Source: PWQG01 sp050486205
GTDB lineage: Bacteria > Pseudomonadota > Gammaproteobacteria > Pseudomonadales > Pseudohongiellaceae
Assembly (NCBI GenBank): GCA_050486205.1
Contig: JBJHCW010000003.1
Coordinates: 1 to 64,000 of the forward strand
DNA: 64,000 nucleotides
Direction: 5' to 3'
Shown here: in pieces, positions 51,219-60,671 of the stretch
Layout of the letters: each line of letters begins with the position of its first letter
Position numbering within the stretch: position 1 is the stretch's first letter
Position numbers and translations under genes: made by a program
The notes under the pieces: generated by a model
Seen by the model: the letters and a program-made list of their open reading frames with translations, nothing else
What the model was told of the DNA's origin: nothing
Databases searched by the model: none

Positions 51219-53570
51219 ATGTCATTGTTGTTTGAAAGAATTGCCGAGGAAATTTCCGCTACCGGCCGGCAGGTTGCTGCCGCGGTAACCCTGCTGGATG
51301 AAGGCGCCACCGTGCCGTTCATCTCGCGTTACCGCAAGGAGGTCACCGGTGGGCTGGACGACACACAACTGCGCAAGCTCGAAGAGCGCCTGATCTACCT
51401 GCGCGAGCTTGAAGATCGACGTGAGGTGATACTGGGCAGTATCGGAGAGCAGGACAAACTGACGCCGGAACTGGAAAGAAAGCTTCGCGCCGCCGGCACA
51501 AAAACCGAACTGGAAGATCTGTACCTGCCCTACAAACCCAAGCGCCGGACCAAGGCCCAGATTGCCCGCGAGGCAGGCCTGGAGCCTCTGGCTACTGGCC
51601 TGTTTGAAGACCCCACGCAGGACCCGGAGACGGTGGCAGCCGGATTCGTCAACCCTGAATCGGGTGTGGATGACGTCAAGGCCGCCCTGGATGGCGCCCG
51701 TCAGATCCTGATCGAGCACTTCAGCGAGGATGCGGACCTGCTCGGGCAACTGCGTGACTATTTCAGTCAGCGTGCCCACATGATCGCCGAGGTGGTCGAT
51801 GGCAAGCAGCAGGAAGGGGCCAAGTACCGCGATTACTTCGACTTTTCCGAAGCTCTGGCAAAAATCCCGTCGCACCGCGCCATGGCACTGTTTCGTGCTC
51901 GCAAGGAAGGTGTTCTCAACCTCAAGGTGGATATACCTGCGTCGTCGGACACAACGCCGGACAACACGCCGGACAATGCCCAGGATCGTCACCCCTGTGA
52001 AAACCTCATTGCCACGCACTGGAAAATCACCGATCAGGGGCGTGCTGCCGATGGCTGGCTGTCTGACGTGGTGCGCTGGTGCTGGCGTGTGCGCCTGCAC
52101 ACCCATCTGCAGACCGACTGCCTGACGCAGGTGCGTGAGCGCGCCGAAGCTGATGCCATCGAGGTGTTTGCCCGCAATATTCGTGATCTGTTGCTGGCGG
52201 CTCCGGCAGGAAACAAAGTTGCGATTGGTCTGGATCCGGGTCTGCGTACTGGCGTCAAGCTGGCAGTGGTGGATGCAACAGGCAAAGTGCTGGACCACGG
52301 CGCCATATTTCCCAACGCGCCCCAGCGTCGGGTAGAGGAGGCCGAAGCCGTACTGGTCGCCCTCGGGAAAAAGTATCAGGTAGCTCTGATTGCCATCGGC
52401 AATGGCACGGCATCGCGGGAAACCGACCAGTTTGTGGGTCAGGTCATGCGCAAGCATCCATCCCTCGGGCTGACCCGGGTCATTGTCAATGAGGCTGGTG
52501 CATCGGTGTATTCAGCGTCCGAGCTGGCTGCGCAGGAGTTTCCGGACCTGGATGTGACCATCCGTGGCGCAGTGTCCATTGCGCGGCGTCTGCAGGACCC
52601 GTTGTCCGAACTGGTGAAAATAGAACCCAAGTCCATCGGAGTCGGTCAGTATCAGCACGATGTCAGTCAGGTCAGACTGGCCCGCAGCCTGGACGCGGTG
52701 GTCGAGGACTGTGTGAATGCCGTGGGTGTGGATGTGAACACCGCATCGGTGCCGCTGCTGCGCCGGGTGTCCGGACTGACCCCGACACTGGCGAGCAATA
52801 TTGTGAGCTATCGCGATCAGAACGGACCATTCGGCTCACGTGCCGAACTGAAAAAGGTGCCGCGCTTCGGGGACAAGACCTTCGAGCAGGCAGCCGGTTT
52901 TCTGCGTATTCCGGATGCGAGCAATCCGCTGGACGCCTCGGCCGTCCATCCGGAGTCTTACGATATTGTGGAAGCCATTGCCGTGCGTAACGGCCGTGAT
53001 CTTCGCTCTCTGATCGGTGACCAGGCATTTTTGCGCAAGCTTGATCCGAAAAGCTTTGTTACGGAGTCAGTGGGTCTGCCCACCCTGCAGGACATTCTCA
53101 GTGAGCTGGAAAAACCCGGTCGGGATCCGCGCCCGGAATTCCGTACTGCGGAGCTGAAGGAAGGGGTTGAAGCGCTGAAGGACTTGCAGCCTGGCATGGT
53201 TCTGGAAGGAACAATCAGTAATGTCACCAATTTTGGTGCATTTGTTGATGTTGGTGTGCATCAGGATGGCCTGGTTCACATTTCCGCGTTGTCATCCAGT
53301 TTTGTCAAATCGCCGCACGACGTGGTCAGTGCCGGCGATATTGTCAAGGTGAAGGTGCTGGAAGTTGATCTGGATCGCAAGCGTATCGCCATGACCATGC
53401 GACTGGATGATCCGTTGCCCGGTGAAGCGCCGGTGACAGAAAAGCGCAATGGGGGTCGCGACGAACGGGCACCCCGGCGCAAGAAGGATTTTGCCGCTGC
53501 AGCCGAGAACAAGCGCCAGGCCGGCACCATGGCCGCCCTGTTCGAGCAGGCCATGAAGAACAGAAAATGA
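51219..53570 (+). CDS. tex: Tex family RNA-binding transcription accessory protein
   Basis: The 783-residue protein has the Tex layout: N-terminal helical domains (VPFISRYRKEVTGGLDDTQL, then ELEDLYLPYKPKRRTKA), a YqgF-like domain (VAIGLDPGLRTGVKLAVVD), a helix-hairpin-helix region (TPTLASNIVSYRDQNGPF) and a C-terminal S1 domain (GMVLEGTISNVTNFGAFVDV). The tail is basic and Ala-rich. Near residues 245-255 there is a Pro/Asp-rich insert with repeated TPDN. Tex binds RNA and affects transcription. It starts immediately after trmJ. Confidence 0.95.
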   Translation: MSLLFERIAEEISATGRQVAAAVTLLDEGATVPFISRYRKEVTGGLDDTQLRKLEERLIYLRELEDRREVILGSIGEQDKLTPELERKLRAAGTKTELEDLYLPYKPKRRTKAQIAREAGLEPLATGLFEDPTQDPETVAAGFVNPESGVDDVKAALDGARQILIEHFSEDADLLGQLRDYFSQRAHMIAEVVDGKQQEGAKYRDYFDFSEALAKIPSHRAMALFRARKEGVLNLKVDIPASSDTTPDNTPDNAQDRHPCENLIATHWKITDQGRAADGWLSDVVRWCWRVRLHTHLQTDCLTQVRERAEADAIEVFARNIRDLLLAAPAGNKVAIGLDPGLRTGVKLAVVDATGKVLDHGAIFPNAPQRRVEEAEAVLVALGKKYQVALIAIGNGTASRETDQFVGQVMRKHPSLGLTRVIVNEAGASVYSASELAAQEFPDLDVTIRGAVSIARRLQDPLSELVKIEPKSIGVGQYQHDVSQVRLARSLDAVVEDCVNAVGVDVNTASVPLLRRVSGLTPTLASNIVSYRDQNGPFGSRAELKKVPRFGDKTFEQAAGFLRIPDASNPLDASAVHPESYDIVEAIAVRNGRDLRSLIGDQAFLRKLDPKSFVTESVGLPTLQDILSELEKPGRDPRPEFRTAELKEGVEALKDLQPGMVLEGTISNVTNFGAFVDVGVHQDGLVHISALSSSFVKSPHDVVSAGDIVKVKVLEVDLDRKRIAMTMRLDDPLPGEAPVTEKRNGGRDERAPRRKKDFAAAAENKRQAGTMAALFEQAMKNRK

Positions 53571-53589
53571 GCCCTGGGCAGTGCGATGT

Positions 53590-53608
53590 GCCGGGCGGCA
53601 TGCCCGGC
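53590..53608. terminator. hairpin between convergent tex and ygiQ
   Basis: GCCGGGC, loop GGCAT, GCCCGGC: seven perfect GC-rich pairs in the 38-base gap between the two stop codons. No T run follows. Confidence 0.4.
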
Positions 53609-55825
53609 TCAGTGCACGCGGCGGCTGCGAGGCTGTTTGCGGTTGCGTTGTCTGTTGCCCTGCCGCTTGCTCTGGTTACGCCGTGCCAGCGATCTTGGCG
53701 TTGACGCCGGTGGCACCAGATGCTGCTCGCCATTGCCAATGAGGTCTTCGCGACCCATTTCCTTGAGTGTTTCGCGCAGCAGAGGCCAGTTCTTTTCGTC
53801 GTGATAACGTAGAAAGGCTTTCTGAATGCGTCGTTCCTCAATACTTTTGCTGGATCCCACTGCCTCACTCTTGTAGGTGACTTTCTTCAGTGGATTCTTG
53901 CCGGAGTAATACATGGCCGTGGCCAGCGCCATGGGTGACGGGTAGAAGGTCTGCACCTGGTCCGGGCGGAAGCGGTGCTTTTTCAGCCACAATCCAAGAT
54001 TGAGCATATCGTCATTGTCCGAGCCGGGGTGGGCGGCAATGAAGTACGGAATCAGGTACTGCTCCTTGCCTGCCTTTTTCGAGAACTTGTCGAACAGACG
54101 CTTGAATTCATCGTACACACCAATGCCCGGTTTCATCATTTTGGACAGCGTACGATCCTCGCTGTGCTCCGGCGCAATCTTCAGATAACCACCGACGTGA
54201 TGGGTGACCAGTTCCTCAATGTACTCCGGGTCGCGCAGTGCCAGGTCATAACGCAGGCCGGAGGCGATGGCCACGCGTTTCACGCCCGGCACTTTCCGCG
54301 CCTTGCGGTACAGTTCGGTAGTTGGTTTGTGATCTGTGTTCAGGTGCTGGCAGATGGTCGGGTAGACACACGACAGTCGACGACAACTTTTCTGGATTTC
54401 ATCCGATTTGCAGTTGAGTTTGTACATATTGGCCGTGGGGCCACCCAGATCGGATATGGTGCCGGTAAAGCCGGGCACCTGATCCCTGATCTTTTCAATT
54501 TCCCGCAGTATGGATTCCTCGGAGCGGCTCTGTATGATGCGACCTTCATGCTCGGTGATCGAGCAGAACGTGCAGCCGCCAAAACAACCGCGCATGATGT
54601 TGACCGAGGTCTTGATCATGTCATAGGCCGGGATGCGTGCATCGCCATAGGCCGGGTGTGGTCGTCGCTGGTAGGGCAGGTCGAAGATGGCGTCCATCTC
54701 CTCGGTTTCCAGCGGAATCGGCGGCGGATTCACCCAGACATCCTGTGTGCCGTGTTTCTGCACCAGCACGCGGGCATTGTGCGGATTGGACTCCATGTGC
54801 AGAACGCGCGAGGCATGAGCGTAGAGCGCCGGATCGTTCTTCACCTTGTTGAACGAGGGCAGGCGTATGTAACTGCGCGCCGGGTCAACATTGTGCTTGC
54901 GCTGCAGCGGCATGGGCACAATACGCAGCGGTACGGCGGTGGTGGCCGCTGCGGTCTGTGCCGCTGGCCTGTCCGCGGTCGCAGTGCCTGTAACAGCGCC
55001 GGCAACAGCCGCTTCTGCCACGTCTGAGCTGCCCTCGGCGCAGCTGCCTGTCTTGACCTCGTCGTGAGGATAATCATAGGGGTTGGGCATACTGTCTATG
55101 CGACTGGGCCAGTCGATACGCGTGGAATCGATCTCGGTCCAGCCGGACAATGATGCCTTGCGCACAAAGGTGGTACCGCGAAGATCGGTGATGTCCTCAA
55201 TGGTGCGGCCGGCAGCCACATCATGGGCCAGGTCCACCAGGGCGCGCTCGGCGTTACCGTACAGCAGGATGTCGGCGCCTGAGTCGATCAATACCGATTT
55301 GCGCACCTTGTCTGTCCAGTAATCGTACTGGGCAATACGGCGCAGGCTGGCTTCAATGCCACCGATCACGATGGGTGTGTCGTAATACGCCTCCCGGCAG
55401 CGCTGGCTGTAGACAATCACCGAGCGATCAGGGCGTTTTCCCGCTTCTCCGTGGGGTGTGTAGGCGTCATCGGTGCGGATACGCAGATCAGCCGTGTAAC
55501 GGTTGATCAGTGAGTCCATATTGCCGCCGGTGACGCCAAAGAACAGGTTGGGCTGCCCCAGGGCCTTGAAGGGTTCGGCACTGTCCCATTGTGGCTGGGA
55601 AATGATGCCCACACGGAAGCCTTGTGCCTCCAGCAGGCGGCCGACCACGGCCATGCCAAAGCTGGGATGGTCCACGTAGGCGTCTGCGGTCACGATGATG
55701 ATGTCACAACTGTCCCAGCCCAGTGCATCCATCTCCTGGCGCGACATGGGAAGGTAGGGCGCCGTGCCGAAACACTCAGCCCAGTATTTTTGATAGGAAA
55801 GCAGGGGACGGGGTTCACGCATCAT
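53609..55825 (-). CDS. ygiQ: YgiQ-family radical SAM protein
   Basis: This 738-residue member of the UPF0313/YgiQ family has an N-terminal B12-binding-like region (YVDHPSFGMAVVGRLLEAQG). The radical SAM motif RGCFGGCTFCSITEHEGR carries CX3CX2C, and MKPGIGVYDEFKRLFDKFSK is typical of the core. A poorly conserved Ala/Thr-rich insert occurs near residues 265-295, and the C-terminal tail is basic. The family is widespread and conserved, but its substrate is unknown. It converges on tex. Confidence 0.92.
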   Translation of the reverse strand: MMREPRPLLSYQKYWAECFGTAPYLPMSRQEMDALGWDSCDIIIVTADAYVDHPSFGMAVVGRLLEAQGFRVGIISQPQWDSAEPFKALGQPNLFFGVTGGNMDSLINRYTADLRIRTDDAYTPHGEAGKRPDRSVIVYSQRCREAYYDTPIVIGGIEASLRRIAQYDYWTDKVRKSVLIDSGADILLYGNAERALVDLAHDVAAGRTIEDITDLRGTTFVRKASLSGWTEIDSTRIDWPSRIDSMPNPYDYPHDEVKTGSCAEGSSDVAEAAVAGAVTGTATADRPAAQTAAATTAVPLRIVPMPLQRKHNVDPARSYIRLPSFNKVKNDPALYAHASRVLHMESNPHNARVLVQKHGTQDVWVNPPPIPLETEEMDAIFDLPYQRRPHPAYGDARIPAYDMIKTSVNIMRGCFGGCTFCSITEHEGRIIQSRSEESILREIEKIRDQVPGFTGTISDLGGPTANMYKLNCKSDEIQKSCRRLSCVYPTICQHLNTDHKPTTELYRKARKVPGVKRVAIASGLRYDLALRDPEYIEELVTHHVGGYLKIAPEHSEDRTLSKMMKPGIGVYDEFKRLFDKFSKKAGKEQYLIPYFIAAHPGSDNDDMLNLGLWLKKHRFRPDQVQTFYPSPMALATAMYYSGKNPLKKVTYKSEAVGSSKSIEERRIQKAFLRYHDEKNWPLLRETLKEMGREDLIGNGEQHLVPPASTPRSLARRNQSKRQGNRQRNRKQPRSRRVH

Positions 55826-55915
55826 GACGGGAAGAACTCGCAGTGTCGGGTGTGATCAGGCAAGAGGGTGGCATTTTAACCGAAACAGACCTGATTTACC
55901 CGGAATTTGTCCCAA

Positions 55916-56626
55916 TCAGGGCGCGGGCAGGAGATTGCCGACCGGGATGAATTCACCGTTGATGTCCAGCCAGCCGTCGTGGAGTGAAATATGGGTCAGT
56001 GCCCGCCCGGCATTGAATCGTGTCCAGCGCTGTTGGTGATAGACACGCAGCGCGTCCTCGAAGGGGCTGTTGAGCAGGGCACGGGCATCGGCGTCGATGG
56101 ACAGTGTCAACTGCATCTGCCTGACCAGCTGAGGCCAGTCCTCGCGTGTCTGATCCGCTGGCCAACGTGCGTTGAACTGCAACAGGTGATCACCGTCAAA
56201 AGCGGCAAACCCGAGAATGCCGTTCAACCGCGCCTGCTGCTCACGGTTGATACGCAGCATCACCGATCCAGAGTAGCGATCGGCGCCGGTACCGACATAA
56301 TCGTGTGCTGTGCGAAGTTGCAGGTGCGCAATCGCCCACATTGAGTCCGGAAGATGCCAGATCAACGGGCCATGTGACAGTTCCAGCAGCAGCTGCACGG
56401 GTTCATTGTCCGGGCCGGAGAATGGTGTGCCGGACAGTACAAGATCGATCTCGCTTTGCAGCCACCCACGTCGTGTGCCTGTTATCTGTATGGCAAAGTC
56501 ATCGTTGGCTGGCGCTGCGTTCAATGCCATCACTGTGTATTGGCGGATAAAGTGTCCACTGATGAAGGGGATGAGCATCAGCACGGATGCAAACAGCAAC
56601 AAGGTGATTGCCAGGATTTTTTTCAT
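55916..56626 (-). CDS. YdgA/DUF945-like periplasmic protein, 236 aa
   Basis: A single N-terminal hydrophobic segment (ILAITLLLFASVLMLIPFI) either anchors the protein or serves as a signal. The rest resembles the beta-rich DUF945 domain (FAIQITGTRRGWLQSEIDLV, then LELSHGPLIW, a motif of that family). At 236 residues it is shorter than most YdgA proteins, which are near 500, so it may represent only the N-terminal half or a distinct short group. It is monocistronic. Function unknown. Confidence 0.6.
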   Translation of the reverse strand: MKKILAITLLLFASVLMLIPFISGHFIRQYTVMALNAAPANDDFAIQITGTRRGWLQSEIDLVLSGTPFSGPDNEPVQLLLELSHGPLIWHLPDSMWAIAHLQLRTAHDYVGTGADRYSGSVMLRINREQQARLNGILGFAAFDGDHLLQFNARWPADQTREDWPQLVRQMQLTLSIDADARALLNSPFEDALRVYHQQRWTRFNAGRALTHISLHDGWLDINGEFIPVGNLLPAP

Positions 56627-56946
56627 TGCTTGGTGCCAGCCGGAATGCAGTTATCAACGCGACATCATATCAAGATGTTGCCCCGGAAACATGCGTGATC
56701 AATTAATGAATGTATTTCGGTTTTTTATTGCAATGCTGACCTTGTTTGGATAGAGTCGAACGTGTGTTCCCTGTAGTTCCGTGATCTCAGAGCCTTCCAA
56801 CTCGGCAAAAGTCACGGCGTATTAGTGAATAACAAAAAGCATACTTGTATCCAGGTAGCACGTGGCATCACTTCGACTGTCAACAGTCCGAAGTCGGCGT
56901 GCGCGTGGGTACTGATCTCATAAAAATAAATCGTGAGGGAATTTTC
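56627..56946. other. intergenic region upstream of the first TonB receptor, 320 bp
   Basis: Must hold divergent promoters for the DUF945-like gene and the receptor. AT-rich around 56700-56750 and 56820-56850. No Fur box, riboswitch or clear -35/-10 pair was identified by eye. Confidence 0.35.
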
Positions 56947-59900
56947 ATGTCCACATGGCCTGGAAAACGCAGTAAAACCCGCATGCTCACCGGTGTTATC
57001 ACCAGCCTTGCCTGTCTGCCCGCAATGGCCCAGGAATCACCCATTGAAGTTGAAGAAGTTGTTGTCACCGGATCCTATCTGCGTGGCAGTCCGCTGGATG
57101 CACCGTCGCCGGTGCAGGTGATTGATCGCTCTTCCATCGAGGCGCAAGGCGCGTCCCAGGTCTGGGATGTGATTCGGAACATGGAGATCAATTCCGGCTC
57201 CATCAGCAATGAAGGTGCCGATGGCGGCAATGCGCTGCTGGGCAACCTGTCCGGCACAGCCAACGTCAATCTGCGTAATCTGGGCGAAAATTCGACCCTG
57301 ACGCTGATCAATGGCCGTCGACAGGTGGCCGCTGCCACCACCACACCATCAGGTGGTGAGTTTGTTGACATCAACACCATTCCGATGGTGATGGTGGAGC
57401 GTGTGGAAGTGTTGACCGATGGTGGTTCGGCGCTGTACGGCTCCGATGCCGTGGCTGGTGTGGTCAACATCATCATGCGGACCCAGTTTGAAGGGCTGGA
57501 AATCTACGGTGATGTCCAGGCGTTGGCCTCTGATATGGGCAACCAGGATCGTACCGGCAGTGTGATCTGGGGCTGGTCCAGTGATGATGCGGCCACCAGT
57601 TTTGTGTTGGCTGGCGAAGTGTTCAGGCGTGACCCGGTGCCGATTGAAAATGCCCGTTTCTTTGACGATCGCTCTGAATTTACCGGCACCGTCGGTGGCC
57701 TTGGCACATTGATCAATGTTGGGCAGTTCGGCTCCCAGGTGAATCCGGATTACATCAACCAGGCGGCCATTGACCAGGCGGTCTCCGAAGGTGGAACCAG
57801 TGAGCTTCGGTATACCGATCCGCTTTGCGCCGAGCTGAGCTCAGCCAATGGTGAACCGCTGTTCTGGGGGACCCGCACGTCGCAACGCGGACAACCCAAC
57901 ACCAGCTGTCGCGAGAACACCTACCATTGGGACCTGCTCAATGTTGGCATGGAGCGCGACAGCGTGGCAGCCGCATTCAGCCACAGTTTCAGTGAAGAAG
58001 CCGAGTTTTACTCCTTTCTGCAGTGGTCGCAGACTGATATCCAGCGAGCCGATTCCGGTTATGTAACTGCCCGTGGTCCCTCAAAATTCCTTGCTGCTCC
58101 TGGTTCGCATCAGGGCAATCCGGCGTGGGGCGGTTATGCCATCGGCGCCACCGCCGAGTTGGGGTATTATGCCCCGTTCGTGGGCAACACACGGCCCGGC
58201 CCCGGAGATATTCCGAATGCGCCGATCGCACTGGCCAACGGTGGCCCCAATGTGCCCATGTCGGCCAACGTCCAGATCGGCAACATGCCGCGTACCGGGG
58301 GAGACACCAACAAGAACCATACTGAGACCACCGGTGCCCAGCTGGGTCTGCGCGGTGAGTTCTATGCGGCCAATGACCGGCGTTTCAACTACGATGTGAG
58401 TTACGCCTGGAGTCAGACCAGTTTCCGTCTGGACTACCAGACTTTCCAGCGTGACCGGGCCGAGTTGGCTGCCAACGGGCTTGGTGGGCCCAACTGCACG
58501 CCAAACGGTGTCAATGATTTTGACTTTCTGAGTGCCGGCAGTGGCATCAGTCCTGCCTTGCCAAGTTACTGGGACAGTCTGGGTGGCACCTTCACCCAGT
58601 TCTACTTTCCCGGCTTTGTGCACACAACCCGGGAGAGCCTGTCGCTGGCGCTGACGTCCAATAACCATGGCCAGGACGGCTGCATGTTCTACAACCCCTT
58701 CCTGACTGCCGCAACCGACGGCGACCTGGCCAATCAGCAGGAACTGATCGACTGGATGACACCAACGGTGCGCCGCGCTGACAAACGCAATCAGCTGGGG
58801 GTTTTTGATGCGGTGGTGTCAGGCGAGATGATGGAAATGGCTGGTGGCATGGCCCAGTTTGCTGTTGGTGCCCAGTACCGCCAGCAGAACAACCGCTCTC
58901 GCGCTCCTGCGCTGAACGATCCGGGTCTGCCCGATGCCATTCTGTCCTGGAACCCGGATGGTTCAGTGGCTGAGACGCACTACGTGAGCAACAACTACGA
59001 GTGTTCCCAGTGCATATTCAACTACGATGTTGATCGCAGTGTTCGAGCGATTTTCACCGAATTCTCGCTGCCGTTTGCAAACAACATCGAATCCCAGATT
59101 GCCCTTCGGTGGGAGGACTACGGCGGCAATATTGGTGGTCAGGTGACACCCAAGGTGGCCATGAGTTGGCGGGCAAGTGATGACTGGCTGATTCGCGGTT
59201 CGTTCTCGCAGTCTTTCCGCGCGCCCAATGTGGGTGTGGTGGAGGAGGGACTGGAAGCCAGCTCTGTGACTTTCCGCGATCCGATCCGCAGCCAGGCGGT
59301 GCGTGCGGGCCTGGCGCCGGCGATCAACGACAACGCCGAACCCAACACCACCTACACGGTAGGTGCGCCGGCGCCGGAGGTGGGCAATGAATCGGCCAAT
59401 ACCTACAGCGCCGGCTTCATCTGGACGCCGGGTGGTGTGCTGGACGGTTTCAGCTTCAATGCCGATGTCTGGCGCTTTGAGGTCAAGGATCGTGTCATGC
59501 CGCAGCCAGCGATTTCGGCCATTGCGCACGAAATTGACGCCTTTGAGCTAGCGGCTCAGGATCCGGCCAATTATGTGTTCAACTCCTCACTGGCCAGTGA
59601 TGCTGATCAGCAGTTTGTTGCCTGTGATATTGACGCACTGACTCAAGAGTGGGGCAGCGACCCTGCTGCCTCCCGCAATGAGGCCGGACAGGTGATCGAG
59701 GGCTCGCGACTGGACTGCGTGGTAGACCCGCGTGCCTACACCGTTGACAATGTTGTGCGTTCGGTTGGCAGCACCCAGGCCGGACTGGTCACCATCCAGA
59801 CCTCCACCATCAATGCCGGTCGGGTGGAAGCCGACGGGGTGGATATCCGTATGGGTTATCAGTGGAGCACCGATCTGGGCCGATTCCGGGCCGGTCTGGA

Positions 59901-60390
59901 CTTCACCCATGTACGTCAGTACAAGCTGATTGATGTGCCGGGCCTGGATCTGGGGCTGCTGGAGTCAGGCGTGTTTGACGCTGCCGGCACTACCGGTGAT
60001 GGCGTACTGGTTCGATCCCTGCCTGACAACAAGGGCAGTATCACGCTGAACTGGTCCAGCCTGGACCTGCGACACAGCGTCACGGCAATCACCCGCTACA
60101 TTGGTTCATACCAGGATCTGGCCTACCAGAACCAGTTCGAGAACGGCAATGACTATGTGCGCTCCATTATCAGTCCCCGGGTGGACAGTTACAGCAGTGT
60201 GGATCTGCAATACAGCTACACCCACGAGTGGGCCAATCCCAACTTGGGCACCACAGTGTTGACTGTGGGCGCGCTGGATGCGTTCAATGCCTCGCTGCCG
60301 TTCCGGTATGCGGGCAACCTGAACTACGATGCAGCGGTACATGACGGCCGTGGTCGTCGCCTGTACGCAAGGGCATTGTTGCAGTTCTGA
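56947..60390 (+). CDS. TonB-dependent receptor, 1147 aa
   Basis: ATG 56947 follows GAGGGA by about six bases. The signal peptide (MLTGVITSLACLPAMAQ) is cleaved after PAMA. The plug begins EVEEVVVTGSYLRG and continues PVQVIDRSSIEAQGASQVWD. It includes NLRNLGENSTLTLINGRR and YGSDAVAGVVNIIMRTQFEG, the TBDR plug hallmarks. The long beta-barrel (about 950 residues) has many aromatic-rich strands, a CxxC pair (ECSQC) and ends in LYARALLQF, a canonical C-terminal Phe. It would import a large or scarce substrate through the outer membrane with TonB energy; no substrate-specific neighbour gene is present. Confidence 0.93.
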   Translation: MSTWPGKRSKTRMLTGVITSLACLPAMAQESPIEVEEVVVTGSYLRGSPLDAPSPVQVIDRSSIEAQGASQVWDVIRNMEINSGSISNEGADGGNALLGNLSGTANVNLRNLGENSTLTLINGRRQVAAATTTPSGGEFVDINTIPMVMVERVEVLTDGGSALYGSDAVAGVVNIIMRTQFEGLEIYGDVQALASDMGNQDRTGSVIWGWSSDDAATSFVLAGEVFRRDPVPIENARFFDDRSEFTGTVGGLGTLINVGQFGSQVNPDYINQAAIDQAVSEGGTSELRYTDPLCAELSSANGEPLFWGTRTSQRGQPNTSCRENTYHWDLLNVGMERDSVAAAFSHSFSEEAEFYSFLQWSQTDIQRADSGYVTARGPSKFLAAPGSHQGNPAWGGYAIGATAELGYYAPFVGNTRPGPGDIPNAPIALANGGPNVPMSANVQIGNMPRTGGDTNKNHTETTGAQLGLRGEFYAANDRRFNYDVSYAWSQTSFRLDYQTFQRDRAELAANGLGGPNCTPNGVNDFDFLSAGSGISPALPSYWDSLGGTFTQFYFPGFVHTTRESLSLALTSNNHGQDGCMFYNPFLTAATDGDLANQQELIDWMTPTVRRADKRNQLGVFDAVVSGEMMEMAGGMAQFAVGAQYRQQNNRSRAPALNDPGLPDAILSWNPDGSVAETHYVSNNYECSQCIFNYDVDRSVRAIFTEFSLPFANNIESQIALRWEDYGGNIGGQVTPKVAMSWRASDDWLIRGSFSQSFRAPNVGVVEEGLEASSVTFRDPIRSQAVRAGLAPAINDNAEPNTTYTVGAPAPEVGNESANTYSAGFIWTPGGVLDGFSFNADVWRFEVKDRVMPQPAISAIAHEIDAFELAAQDPANYVFNSSLASDADQQFVACDIDALTQEWGSDPAASRNEAGQVIEGSRLDCVVDPRAYTVDNVVRSVGSTQAGLVTIQTSTINAGRVEADGVDIRMGYQWSTDLGRFRAGLDFTHVRQYKLIDVPGLDLGLLESGVFDAAGTTGDGVLVRSLPDNKGSITLNWSSLDLRHSVTAITRYIGSYQDLAYQNQFENGNDYVRSIISPRVDSYSSVDLQYSYTHEWANPNLGTTVLTVGALDAFNASLPFRYAGNLNYDAAVHDGRGRRLYARALLQF

Positions 60391-60424
60391 CTGTTTTGAC
60401 AAACTGTTACAAAACAGTGACTGG

Positions 60425-60461
60425 AAACGGCGGCGTGATGACTCACGCTGCCGTTTTTTTT
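60425..60461 (+). terminator. rho-independent terminator between the two TonB receptors
   Basis: AACGGCGGCGTGA, loop TGAC, TCACGCTGCCGTT followed by eight T. One G/T mismatch in the stem. It ends the first receptor transcript, so the second receptor needs its own promoter. Confidence 0.88.
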
Positions 60462-60671
60462 GCCCCGATGAGTCGGTTCATTTAGTGATTGCAAAGCCGG
60501 AAACAATTGGTTACATTCGGGCTAATTCCCTGAAGTTCCGTGCGTCTCCCGCCAGGGAGTCAGGCGCATGAGACCGCGTGAGTTGTAGCGAATCGTTCAG
60601 TCTGTTGCCAGGCATGGCAAACAGATCGATGCCAGAAAATACAACAATTAACGCATCGCGAGGGGAGTCAC

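Noticed and set aside
51222..52457. 411-codon open frame antisense to tex
   Set aside because: tex is intact and conserved throughout this stretch; the reverse frame has no recognisable motif or ribosome binding site.
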